Assembly: GCA_964402115.1 (NCBI GenBank)
Contig: CAYOBW010000330.1
Coordinates: 1 to 7,609, forward strand
DNA length: 7,609 bases
Direction of reading: 5' to 3'
DNA from: CAYOBW01 sp964402115
GTDB taxonomy: Bacteria > Verrucomicrobiota > Kiritimatiellia > UBA8416 > CAYOBW01
Position 1 is the stretch's first letter. Every line of letters begins with the position of its first letter. Both the position numbers and the translations under genes were made by a program. Positions 1 to 6,258 of the stretch are shown here, piece after piece. Below the pieces are notes generated by a model that did no database searches, was not told where the DNA came from, and saw only the letters and a program-made list of their open reading frames with translations.

Positions 1-588
1 CTGGGGTTCTGCAGCGAGACAGGCGAAGGCACGCCGGTTGATTTGGCTGAAGCCTTTGCCTGGTATCTCAAGGCCGCGGAGCAGAACCACGTTGTCGCGC
101 AGTGCAATGTGGGCAATGCCTATACGTCGGGCGGGGGCGTGGCCGCCGATCTGCCCGCGGCCTTTCAGTGGTACAGTCGGTCGGCTGCCAACGGGTACGC
201 GAAAGCCATGAATAATGTTGGTCGCTGCTACCAGAGTGGGCAGGGCATCGCGCCCGACCTGGCGCTGGCGGCGCAGTGGTATCGCAAGGCCGCCGAGGCC
301 GGCAACATGTACGGCATGTACAACCTCGGGGTTCTCCTTGAAACCGGCCGGGGCGTACCAGCCGATGCCGCGCAGGCTCTCGCCTGGTACCAGAAAGCGG
401 CGCAAGCCGGATACCAGGGTGCGGCCGCGGCTGTGGCGCGCCTCACGTCCCCGCCCGCGGCAGCCACGCCCGCGAAAGCTCCGCCCGCCGCCACGCCCCA
501 AGAAACGCCTGAGCAGAAGAGCGCCGTTGTGGAGGTCATCGAGCTGATCGAAGCCGTCCACAACGCCGTCAAGAAGGAGCCGAAGTAG
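1..588 (+). CDS. Sel1-repeat (SEL1-like TPR) protein, 5' end outside the window
   Basis: The reading frame is open from base 1, so the N-terminus lies upstream; 195 residues are visible. Four Sel1-type repeats with an exact 36-residue period can be seen at about residues 1-34, 35-70, 71-106 and 107-142. Each follows the pattern G-x-G-x-x-x-D-x-x-x-A-x-x-WY-x-KAA-x-x-G (for example GRGVPADAAQALAWYQKAAQ). After these comes a Pro/Ala-rich linker (about 149-175) and a short helical, Lys-rich end (EVIELIEAVHNAVKKEPK). Sel1 repeats fold as alpha-alpha superhelices that bind partner proteins and have no catalytic activity; many bacterial members are exported or signalling adaptors. A signal peptide, if there is one, would be outside the window. 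The TTG at base 43 lies inside the first repeat and is not a credible start. The next gene on the same strand starts 126 bases downstream. The partner and precise role are unknown. Confidence 0.9.
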   Translation: MGFCSETGEGTPVDLAEAFAWYLKAAEQNHVVAQCNVGNAYTSGGGVAADLPAAFQWYSRSAANGYAKAMNNVGRCYQSGQGIAPDLALAAQWYRKAAEAGNMYGMYNLGVLLETGRGVPADAAQALAWYQKAAQAGYQGAAAAVARLTSPPAAATPAKAPPAATPQETPEQKSAVVEVIELIEAVHNAVKKEPK

Positions 589-696
589 CGCCCGCACGGC
601 TGCGCAGGCGCAAACCACTGCAACCTTGACCCGGCGGCGGGAAGATGGTCGTATAGCCGGCGCAGGCGACGCTGAACCTCGCGGGGGAGGTGTCGC

Positions 697-703
697 GGGG
701 AGG
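697..703 (+). promoter_or_regulatory. Ribosome binding site of the GT9 glycosyltransferase gene
   Basis: GGGGAGG lies 11 bases before the ATG at 715. The in-frame ATGs at 721 and 730 would be 17 and 26 bases away, so this site favours the 715 start. Confidence 0.5.
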
Positions 704-714
704 CGAATCGCAAG

Positions 715-1869
715 ATGGGCATGGCGCGCATGGCGATACTCAAGCACGTGGACGCTACCGTGGGCGCCACGCTGTGCCGCCTCCTCGGCGCGCTGAACTA
801 CCGGGCCCGCCGCGGCATTCCGTACACGGACGACACGGTCGGCCCGGTCCGGCGCATACTGGTCGTGCGCCCGGGCGGCCTGGGCGACATGCTGCTGCTG
901 CTGCCCGTGTTGCGTGCGCTGCAGGCCCGCTACCCGGATGCCCGGCTCGACCTGGTGTGCGAGCGGCGCAACCTGGACGTCGTGCAGCTCGCCGGCCTGA
1001 ACGTCGGCTGCCTGCCCTACGACACGCAGCCGTTCGCGCTTCTCCGCGGCCTGCTGCGCGGCCATTACGACCTGGCCGTGGACACGGAGCAGTTTCACAA
1101 CTTCTCGGCCGTTTTCGCGCTGCTGTCCGGCGCGCGGGTACGCATCGGCTTCAACATCAACCCGCGGCGCAATGCACTCTACACGCACCTGATCGACTAC
1201 GCGCCCGCAGCGCGCGAAGACGAGCAATTCGCCCAGCTCCTGGCGCCGCTGGGCGGGGATCCCGGCCCAGCGCCTTTTGCAGGCTGCCTGGCTGGCGCCA
1301 ACCTGCCGCTGCCACCCGCGGCAGCAGGGGCCTGGCCCTCAAGCGGGGAGGGGCGCAGGGGGGTCGCGGTGCTGCACGCCGGCTGCAGCACGCCTTACAA
1401 ACTCTGGCCGCCCGAGCGTTTCGCCGCGCTGGGCCAGCGGCTGCGGGATAACCCCGGGGTGGATTTGGTGCTGGTCGGGGGACGGGACGATCTCGTGATG
1501 CGCAACGCGCTGCTCGCCAACCTCCGCGGCGCGGGTGGGGGCGTCGTGGACCTGGTGGGACGGCTGACGCTGATGGAGACCGCGGCTGTCATCCAGCGCG
1601 CGCGGCTTTTCGTGGGGCCCGACTCCGGCCTGGCGCACCTCGCCGCCGCGCTGGGTACGCCGTCCGTGGTGCTGTTCGGCCCATCGGAACCGCGAAAGTG
1701 GGGGCTGATCGCGGCGAGGCACGCCGTCGTGCGCCACAAGCTCCCGTGCGCCCCGTGCTTCATCTTCGGGTACAGCAAGCCGTGCCGGACGATCGCCTGC
1801 ATGGAGCGGATCACGGTGGACGCCGTGCACGCCGCCTGCCGCGACGTGTTCGCGGCGGCAGGCCCATAG
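715..1869 (+). CDS. Glycosyltransferase family 9 (ADP-heptose:LPS heptosyltransferase-like)
   Basis: This 384-residue protein has the full GT9 (RfaF/WaaF-like) layout, a GT-B fold enzyme that transfers a heptose-type sugar from an ADP-sugar donor on the cytoplasmic face of the inner membrane. Visible motifs are the N-terminal Rossmann start RRILVVRPGGLGDMLLLLPV (residues 46-65), the donor-domain strand plus HAGCSTPYKLWPPERFA (221-237), the LVGG turn (252-255), and the signature VGPDSGLAHLAAALGTP (300-316) followed by VLFGPSEPRKWG (319-330). About 40 residues precede the catalytic core and include an apparent amphipathic helix. Near the C-terminus four cysteines are spaced C-x2-C-x8-C-x4-C (C345, C348, C357, C362), an arrangement familiar from a subset of GT9 proteins. 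Residues 181-215 form a Gly/Pro/Ala-rich, poorly conserved interdomain segment. The gene is intact and follows the Sel1 gene on the same strand. Family assignment is firm. The acceptor (LPS core, O-antigen or another glycan) cannot be read from the sequence. Confidence 0.93.
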   Translation: MGMARMAILKHVDATVGATLCRLLGALNYRARRGIPYTDDTVGPVRRILVVRPGGLGDMLLLLPVLRALQARYPDARLDLVCERRNLDVVQLAGLNVGCLPYDTQPFALLRGLLRGHYDLAVDTEQFHNFSAVFALLSGARVRIGFNINPRRNALYTHLIDYAPAAREDEQFAQLLAPLGGDPGPAPFAGCLAGANLPLPPAAAGAWPSSGEGRRGVAVLHAGCSTPYKLWPPERFAALGQRLRDNPGVDLVLVGGRDDLVMRNALLANLRGAGGGVVDLVGRLTLMETAAVIQRARLFVGPDSGLAHLAAALGTPSVVLFGPSEPRKWGLIAARHAVVRHKLPCAPCFIFGYSKPCRTIACMERITVDAVHAACRDVFAAAGP

Positions 1870-1873
1870 GCGG

Positions 1874-2515
1874 TCAGGGTCCAGCCAGCGGATTGCCGGG
1901 CGGGCGCAACCCCTCGCTGCGCTCCCACGCCTCACGGATCGCGCGCAGACCGTCCGCATAGTGGGCACGCCCCTCGATCACCTGCAGGACCGCCTCGGCG
2001 CGCTCCAGATCGCCCGCCGCGGCGTACAGTTCGACGAGCACGGCGTGGTTGTAGGGCACCCAGTATTGCCAGTCCACGAACGCGCTCCAGTAGGCGGCCG
2101 CGGCTGCGGGGGAGGTGCGCGCCTGCAGCCGGGTGTGCAGCCGGCGCAGCTGGCTCTTGTACGGATTCAGCCGCAGGCCGCGCGTGCACCACGTGTCCGC
2201 CTGCTCAAGGAGCCAGGCGCGGCGCCGCGGGTCGGGCGTGGCGCCGGCGGTGTAGTACGCCTTCTCGGCGGCGTGGATGACGAACAGGTAGTTGAACGGG
2301 TAAAGCGCGTGAGCGTCCTCGCAGAGGTAGACGATATCCTCGGCCTCATCCTTGAACGCGCCCCAGCGGGCTTTGTAGTAGTCGGCCTGCGCGCGCGCCG
2401 CGCGCAGGCTGTGCGCAAGCCCGAGCCCGCCGAGCCCGCTCAGCAAGAGGCCGGCGGCCAACGCCGGCAGGACGGAGCGCGCGGGGCGTCTGGCGTGTTG
2501 CGTGGTGTCTGGCAT
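1874..2515 (-). CDS. Membrane-anchored TPR-like protein of unknown function
   Basis: The protein has 213 residues from the ATG at 2515. An in-frame TTG at 2527 would add four residues; neither start has a well-spaced ribosome binding site. A basic N-terminus (HARRPARS) is followed by one hydrophobic segment (about 14-36), then a soluble helical region likely to face the periplasm. That region looks like degenerate TPR helices: one around residues 57-90, one around 100-135 with the phrase TRGLRLNPYKSQL, and one around 155-182 (NHAVLVELYAAAGDLERAEAVL), the last being the clearest TPR match. No catalytic motif is visible. It is the last gene of the minus-strand polysaccharide-export cluster, 73 bases after the coiled-coil gene, and its stop lies 4 bases from the stop of the converging glycosyltransferase. 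The TPR-like part recalls the C-terminal tails of some O-antigen ligase/polymerase proteins, so a scaffold for polymer assembly is possible. That is inference from position and general resemblance only. Confidence 0.75.
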   Translation of the reverse strand: MPDTTQHARRPARSVLPALAAGLLLSGLGGLGLAHSLRAARAQADYYKARWGAFKDEAEDIVYLCEDAHALYPFNYLFVIHAAEKAYYTAGATPDPRRRAWLLEQADTWCTRGLRLNPYKSQLRRLHTRLQARTSPAAAAAYWSAFVDWQYWVPYNHAVLVELYAAAGDLERAEAVLQVIEGRAHYADGLRAIREAWERSEGLRPPGNPLAGP

Positions 2516-2588
2516 CCCTTTGGCCAACCGTTCCGCCGCGGCTCACGGCCCCCGCAGCCGGGTGCGATTGTACTAGTCAGGCCCGCGG

Positions 2589-3152
2589 CTACTGGGGCTG
2601 GCCGGTCGCCGGCTTTGCCGCCGCGCCGCCCACATCGGGCAGCAGCCACTGTTTCTTGAGACTCTCCGCCGCCTTGACGGCGGAGGCAGAAGCCTTGCGC
2701 CCGGCCGCGGCAGCCTGCTCAAGCTCCTTCATGGCCGACCGCGCCTGGCGATCAGTCCGCGCATCGGCCACGTGCTGGGCGGCCAGGGCGGCCGCGGTGC
2801 TGGAGGCCGAGGCCAGTTCCACTTGTTCAAGAATCTCCTCGGCCTGTTCCAGCGCTTCGGAAGAATCCTCGTACACGCGCTCAAGGGCCGTACGGGCTCC
2901 CCGGATGACTTCGCGTCGACCATCCCGCAGGGCAGCCAGCAGCTTGCGGCCGTGATCTTCGCGCAAAGCCAGGGCGTTCTCCAGCGCACGCAGAGTCGTT
3001 TCGCGAGCCACGTCAGCGGCGCGGGCAGACTGGAGGGCGGCTTCAGCGTGTTGACGCGCCTGTTCGGAAGGGGCGATATCGGCCGCGCAAAGCACCCCCG
3101 CAACGGCGCAGAGGCCGAAGCTGCCGGTCAAGGCCCGTCGCAACGCATGCAT
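2589..3152 (-). CDS. Secreted Ala-rich coiled-coil protein of unknown function
   Basis: The protein has 187 residues from the ATG at 3152. An in-frame GTG at 3176 would add eight residues and overlap the preceding OPX gene by 13 bases. The ATG start gives a cleaner signal peptide: MHALRR, a hydrophobic core (about 9-22) and likely cleavage near LCAAD. The cysteine there is not in a good lipobox, so a lipoprotein is unlikely. The mature part (about 27-170) is almost entirely helix-forming, rich in Ala, Glu, Arg and Leu, with heptad-like stretches such as ALENALALREDHGRKLLAAL and SSEALEQAEEILEQVEL. It ends in a loose Gly/Ala/Pro tail. I recognise no family. It starts 11 bases after the OPX stop codon and is therefore probably cotranscribed and translationally linked with it. 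A periplasmic structural or assembly role in polysaccharide export is the simplest guess, based on location alone. Confidence 0.78.
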   Translation of the reverse strand: MHALRRALTGSFGLCAVAGVLCAADIAPSEQARQHAEAALQSARAADVARETTLRALENALALREDHGRKLLAALRDGRREVIRGARTALERVYEDSSEALEQAEEILEQVELASASSTAAALAAQHVADARTDRQARSAMKELEQAAAAGRKASASAVKAAESLKKQWLLPDVGGAAAKPATGQPQ

Positions 3153-3163
3153 CCTCGTATGTG

Positions 3164-3979
3164 CTAGTTGCTCCACGGCAGCGCGCCCTTGGCTCGGATT
3201 TCGACCATGTCGCGCGCTTCGAGCAGCGGGTCGGGCTCCTTGCGCTCGTCAATGCGGTCGAAGTCATGTTCGCTGATCTGCAGCCCCCGCCTGAGATACA
3301 CCTTGTTGCGGTTGCCGAACGGCTGGAACCCACCGGCAGCCGTCACGGCTTGGCGCAGCGTCATGCCGGCCGTCAGCGGGAACGTCCCCGGCCGGATCAC
3401 CAGGCCGGCCACGTACACCTCTTCCAACTCGGCAACGACGTTGACCGTGACCTTGGAGTAGAACTGCCCCTCGATGTAGCGACGCTGGATTTCCTTTTCC
3501 GCCTCGGAGGTCGTCATGCCGACGATCTTCACGTCGTCGATGTGCAGCAGGTTCACCATCCCGCGATCGCCGATGTTGACCTTGTAATCCTGGGCGTCCA
3601 CCACGCCGCGCACCGAGATCTGCACGCGGTCCCCGACCTTCAGCGTGATCTTGTGCGGCTCCCGGTTGGTGCCGGCCGGCAACGGAGTCGGAGCCGGGGC
3701 GGCCGGCGGTTCGGCAGTGGGCAGCACAAGTGCGGGAGCAGGCTGGGCGGCCGGTCGTATGGCCGGCGCCGGCGCAGCAGGTTTCACGGCAACAGGCACG
3801 GGCACGGGGGCCGCCGGGCGGGCCGCCAGGGGCCGCGCGGCCGGGGGCTGGGGCCGGTAGCGTTCCTGGCGCTGCGTCTTGGAGGGTACGGACGAACAAC
3901 CGCTCGCCCACACCAGGGCCAAGAGGCCGCCGGCAATCAGGCGCAAGCGGTATTCCCGGAATCTGTCCGTGTTCCTCAT
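3164..3979 (-). CDS. Polysaccharide export (OPX, Wza-like) outer-membrane lipoprotein, short form
   Basis: The start at 3979 gives 271 residues and a proper lipoprotein signal: MRNTDRFREYRLRL, a hydrophobic core, then ASGC with the lipidated Cys at 28. Ser at +2 is compatible with outer-membrane sorting. A longer frame back to 4057 would only read the end of the kinase gene out of frame. Residues about 42-104 are an unusually long Pro/Ala/Val linker. The Poly_export domain follows (about 109-183: LKVGDRVQISVRG, VNLLHIDDVKIVGMTTSEAE). One SLBB domain comes next (about 185-263: VYVAGLVIRPGTFPLTAGMT, then LRQAVTAAGGFQPFGNRNKV). The protein ends eight residues after the SLBB domain (GALPWS, N), so the extra SLBB domain and the C-terminal amphipathic helix that form the outer-membrane pore of E. 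coli Wza (about 380 residues) are missing. It begins 10 bases after the kinase stop. It most likely forms the periplasmic ring linking the co-polymerase to an outer-membrane porin. Confidence 0.92.
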   Translation of the reverse strand: MRNTDRFREYRLRLIAGGLLALVWASGCSSVPSKTQRQERYRPQPPAARPLAARPAAPVPVPVAVKPAAPAPAIRPAAQPAPALVLPTAEPPAAPAPTPLPAGTNREPHKITLKVGDRVQISVRGVVDAQDYKVNIGDRGMVNLLHIDDVKIVGMTTSEAEKEIQRRYIEGQFYSKVTVNVVAELEEVYVAGLVIRPGTFPLTAGMTLRQAVTAAGGFQPFGNRNKVYLRRGLQISEHDFDRIDERKEPDPLLEARDMVEIRAKGALPWSN

Positions 3980-3989
3980 GATGTTGCGC

Positions 3990-6146
3990 TCAAGCTGTTT
4001 TCGCGGGTTTCGCGGGTTTCGCCGTTTCCTTGTTCCGCTCGCGACGCGGATACGCATAGTAGTGCTGCTGGTAATAGTACGATGAGTAGTCGCGCGCGAT
4101 GTTGATGTTGTTCAACACCACGCCCATGAGATTCGCCCCGATGTTGTCCAACATCGCCTTGGCGCGCCCGGAAAGGGCTCGCGGATACTTGCGGTGCTGG
4201 ATCACGAGCAGAACGCCGTCCATTTCCCGCGCCAGCAGCGATGCATCGCTGACGCCCACGATGGGAGGCGCGTCGAAGAACACGAAATCGTATCGGCCTT
4301 TCAGCTCGCGAATGAGATCGCGCATCCGCTCGGTGTCCAGCAACCCATGCACGCCGCTCGACAGCTTGCCGCTGGGCAGGAAATCGAGATTCGTGTGGGG
4401 CGTGTGGATCAAGGCCTCGTCGACCGTCGTATCGCCAACGAGCACGTTCGCCAGCCCGCTGCGGTTGGACACGCCGAGGATCTTGTGTTGGCGCGGACGA
4501 TGCAGATCCGAGTCCACCAGCAGCACGCGATCGCCCAGCGTCGCGCAGGTATAGGCGAGGTTGAAGATCGTCAGCGACTTGCCCTCGCCCACCGAACCGC
4601 TGGTGATGCAGAGCGCCGAACCCTTGCGGATCTTGTTGGACGATTGCAGGTTCGTGCGCAGCACGCGGTACGCCTCGGCGTGGGCCTGCTCGGCGTCCTC
4701 CTGGTGCAACGGCTTCACCTTCTGGGGGATGACGCCCATGACGGTCAGGCTCAGGTAGCGCTCGATGTCTTCAATGGTCTTGACCGAGGTGTCGAGGTAC
4801 TCGATGAAGTACGCGAGCCCCACGCCGCAGCCGACGCCGACCACGATACTGAGAATGATGTTCAGGAGGAAGTCCGGGCTGACGGGATTGCTCGGGTCCG
4901 CCGATTGGGCGGGCTGAATCAAATCCACTGCCGTGCGCGGGATGCGCTGCTCGATATCCTCCTGCAACACGCGCATTTCCAGGGCGTCGTGGATCTTGCG
5001 AGCGTGTTCGAGTTCGGCGAGGGCTTCCTCCATCTCGCGCACGCCCTTGCCGGTCTCGTCCATGACGTCCACCTTGGCCTGCAGGAGCATGTCCTCGACG
5101 GCTTTGTACATGGCCTGGGCAGCCTCGTAATCGGCGTCGAGCCCAGTCCGCAGTCCCACCAGCGCCTCGTCGATCTTCTTCTGAAAGCCGTCAATGATGC
5201 CCTGCGCCTTCTGCACGTCGGGGTGATTGGCCCCGAGGGATGCGCGCAGCAGTTCCTTCAGCCGGATCTCGGCCTCGGTCTTGCTGCGCACCAGTTCGGC
5301 CATGGCGGGATCGCCGGCCAGCCAGGGGGCGGCGGCGAGCAGGTTTTCGGCGCTGAGCGAGTTCACCTTCTCGCGCCGGGCCTTCTTCTGCTCCAGTTCG
5401 AGGCAGACGCGCACGCGCTGGGCTTCCAGCATGCGCACGGTCTCCTTCTCGAGCGTGCCGCCCACGCCCGACGGCAGGTACTGGTTGACTTCGACGATGC
5501 CGTGCTTCTCGCGTACGTCCGTGACCTTGTCCTCGGCGTCCTTCATGCGCTTCTTCTGTTCCTCGAGGGAACTGCGCAGGACTTTCAGCGCACGCTCGGT
5601 GACCGTGCGGCTCCGCCGCAGGTTCTGGTCGCGGAACACCTCGGCCACCATGTTGGCGATCTCGGCGGCCATCGCCGGGGCCACGTCCTTCGGCTCGGAA
5701 AGGTAAACCTCGATTTCGATCAGGTTCGTGTCGCGATACTGCTGGACCTTGATCCGCTTGCCAAGGAGGCTCACGGCGTGGCGAAAAGATTCCTCGGGTG
5801 AGTACCGTCCCTGGTAGCCGTATGCCACGGCGAACTTTTCCGCCAGGTTGAGCGTGCGCACAACGTCTTCAATCACGGGGACGGACTGAATGATCTGGAA
5901 CTGCGTGCGGAGAAAGAGAGGGTCGAAGCGGGCCACCTCCGGTGAGAAGACCTTCATGTCGGGCGATTCCTCTTTTACCTGCACGACGGCCGAGGACTTG
6001 TAGACCTTCGGCATCGAGTAGGTGACGAGGATGCCCGTGATGACCACGAGCAGGGAGACGGCGATCACAACCTCTTTGCGGGAGGCGATGACACGCCAAT
6101 AGTCCAGAAAGTGCTGGGGTTCAGACTGCTGCGGCTGGTTGGTCAT
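3990..6146 (-). CDS. Polysaccharide co-polymerase / bacterial tyrosine autokinase (Wzc type)
   Basis: The start is placed at ATG 6146 (718 residues), with a G-rich GGTGGGA about 5 bases upstream. A GTG at 6227 in the same frame lies inside a hairpin and adds 27 atypical residues. Domain order is: Wzz-type N-terminus with transmembrane helix 1 (about 25-44); periplasmic region with long predicted coiled coils (about 180-395); a Pro-containing motif (P412, P418, P421, P424); transmembrane helix 2 (426-448); and the cytoplasmic kinase domain. The kinase shows the EX2RX2R oligomerisation motif (E491, R494, R497), Walker A GSVGEGKS (517-524), Walker A' VLLVDSDLHRPR (541-552) and Walker B FVFFDAPP (621-628). 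A tyrosine cluster with seven Tyr follows between 687 and 699 (YSSYYYQQHYYAY). Such proteins sit in the inner membrane, set polymer length and couple to the OPX protein; cycling of Tyr phosphorylation controls assembly. A basic Lys/Pro tail of 19 residues after the cluster is unusual. No cognate phosphatase is in the window. Confidence 0.95.
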   Translation of the reverse strand: MTNQPQQSEPQHFLDYWRVIASRKEVVIAVSLLVVITGILVTYSMPKVYKSSAVVQVKEESPDMKVFSPEVARFDPLFLRTQFQIIQSVPVIEDVVRTLNLAEKFAVAYGYQGRYSPEESFRHAVSLLGKRIKVQQYRDTNLIEIEVYLSEPKDVAPAMAAEIANMVAEVFRDQNLRRSRTVTERALKVLRSSLEEQKKRMKDAEDKVTDVREKHGIVEVNQYLPSGVGGTLEKETVRMLEAQRVRVCLELEQKKARREKVNSLSAENLLAAAPWLAGDPAMAELVRSKTEAEIRLKELLRASLGANHPDVQKAQGIIDGFQKKIDEALVGLRTGLDADYEAAQAMYKAVEDMLLQAKVDVMDETGKGVREMEEALAELEHARKIHDALEMRVLQEDIEQRIPRTAVDLIQPAQSADPSNPVSPDFLLNIILSIVVGVGCGVGLAYFIEYLDTSVKTIEDIERYLSLTVMGVIPQKVKPLHQEDAEQAHAEAYRVLRTNLQSSNKIRKGSALCITSGSVGEGKSLTIFNLAYTCATLGDRVLLVDSDLHRPRQHKILGVSNRSGLANVLVGDTTVDEALIHTPHTNLDFLPSGKLSSGVHGLLDTERMRDLIRELKGRYDFVFFDAPPIVGVSDASLLAREMDGVLLVIQHRKYPRALSGRAKAMLDNIGANLMGVVLNNINIARDYSSYYYQQHYYAYPRRERNKETAKPAKPAKTA
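3999..4022 (-). repeat. Short tandem repeat, 9-bp unit, about 2.7 copies
   Basis: On the plus strand TTTCGCGGG occurs twice in direct succession (3999-4007 and 4008-4016), followed by a partial copy TTTCGC (4017-4022). It encodes the AKPAKPAK part of the kinase C-terminus and lies 20-43 bases before the OPX start codon. Copy-number change by one unit would keep the kinase frame. Confidence 0.7.
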
Positions 6147-6190
6147 GAAATCCCACCGCCCTGTTCGGGCTCCCTCGCGGGCCGTATCAA
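6143..6190 (-). CDS. Possible 15-codon leader ORF overlapping the kinase start (speculative)
   Basis: A TTG at 6190 follows AGGAG (6202-6198) with a 7-base gap, a textbook ribosome binding distance. It opens a 15-codon frame (MIRPAREPEQGGGIS if TTG is read as Met). Its TGA overlaps the ATG of the kinase gene as ATGA, the usual geometry for translational coupling. The AGGAG sits inside the 3' arm of the 17-bp inverted repeat, so in the folded RNA it would be paired. TTG is a weak start and the frame is very short, so this could be chance. Confidence 0.2.
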   Translation of the reverse strand: MIRPAREPEQGGGIS

Positions 6191-6192
6191 CA

Positions 6193-6241
6193 GTTAACTC
6201 CTGTTCGTGCCCATTTACGACGGTCACGAACAGGAGTTAAC
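6193..6241. repeat. Perfect 17-bp inverted repeat (RNA hairpin or operator) upstream of the kinase gene
   Basis: GTTAACTCCTGTTCGTG at 6193-6209 is exactly complementary to CACGAACAGGAGTTAAC at 6225-6241, with 15 bases between. Inside the loop C6211-C6212 can pair with G6222-G6223 after one mismatch, lengthening the stem. It begins 17 bases after the beta-barrel stop codon and ends 46 bases before the kinase ATG. In the minus-strand transcript no U-run follows the stem, so it is not a standard intrinsic terminator. The arms are about 47% GC in a much more GC-rich region. It may be a 3' stabilising or processing hairpin for the beta-barrel mRNA, a translational switch for the kinase gene, a protein binding site, or a small inserted repeat. 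The sequence does not decide between these. Confidence 0.85.
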
Positions 6242-6258
6242 AGAGGTCCCGGGTCAAA

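Noticed and set aside
626..657. Promoter-like TTGACC and TATAGC upstream of the glycosyltransferase gene
   Set aside because: The spacing is 20 bases, too long for a normal sigma70 promoter, and the -10 placed at 17 bases matches poorly.
3980..4057. A longer N-terminus for the OPX protein starting at 4057
   Set aside because: The extra 26 residues only read the end of the kinase gene out of frame and would bury the lipoprotein signal peptide.
4194..5801. A 535-codon open frame on the plus strand opposite the kinase gene
   Set aside because: It is the antisense of a clearly conserved gene in GC-rich DNA. Its product is a His/Leu/Val-rich sequence without motifs, which is typical of a shadow frame.
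6147..6227. GTG start at 6227 for the kinase
   Set aside because: The GTG is within the hairpin, has no ribosome site, and the added 27 residues do not look like a Wzz N-terminus. ATG 6146 places the first membrane helix normally.
6193..6241. Intrinsic terminator after the beta-barrel gene
   Set aside because: The stem is strong but no U-run follows in the minus-strand transcript, and the arms are not GC-rich.
6220..6255. TTGACC just after the beta-barrel stop as a promoter for the kinase gene
   Set aside because: No acceptable -10 box lies 16-19 bases downstream; the sequence at 17 bases is CCTGTT.
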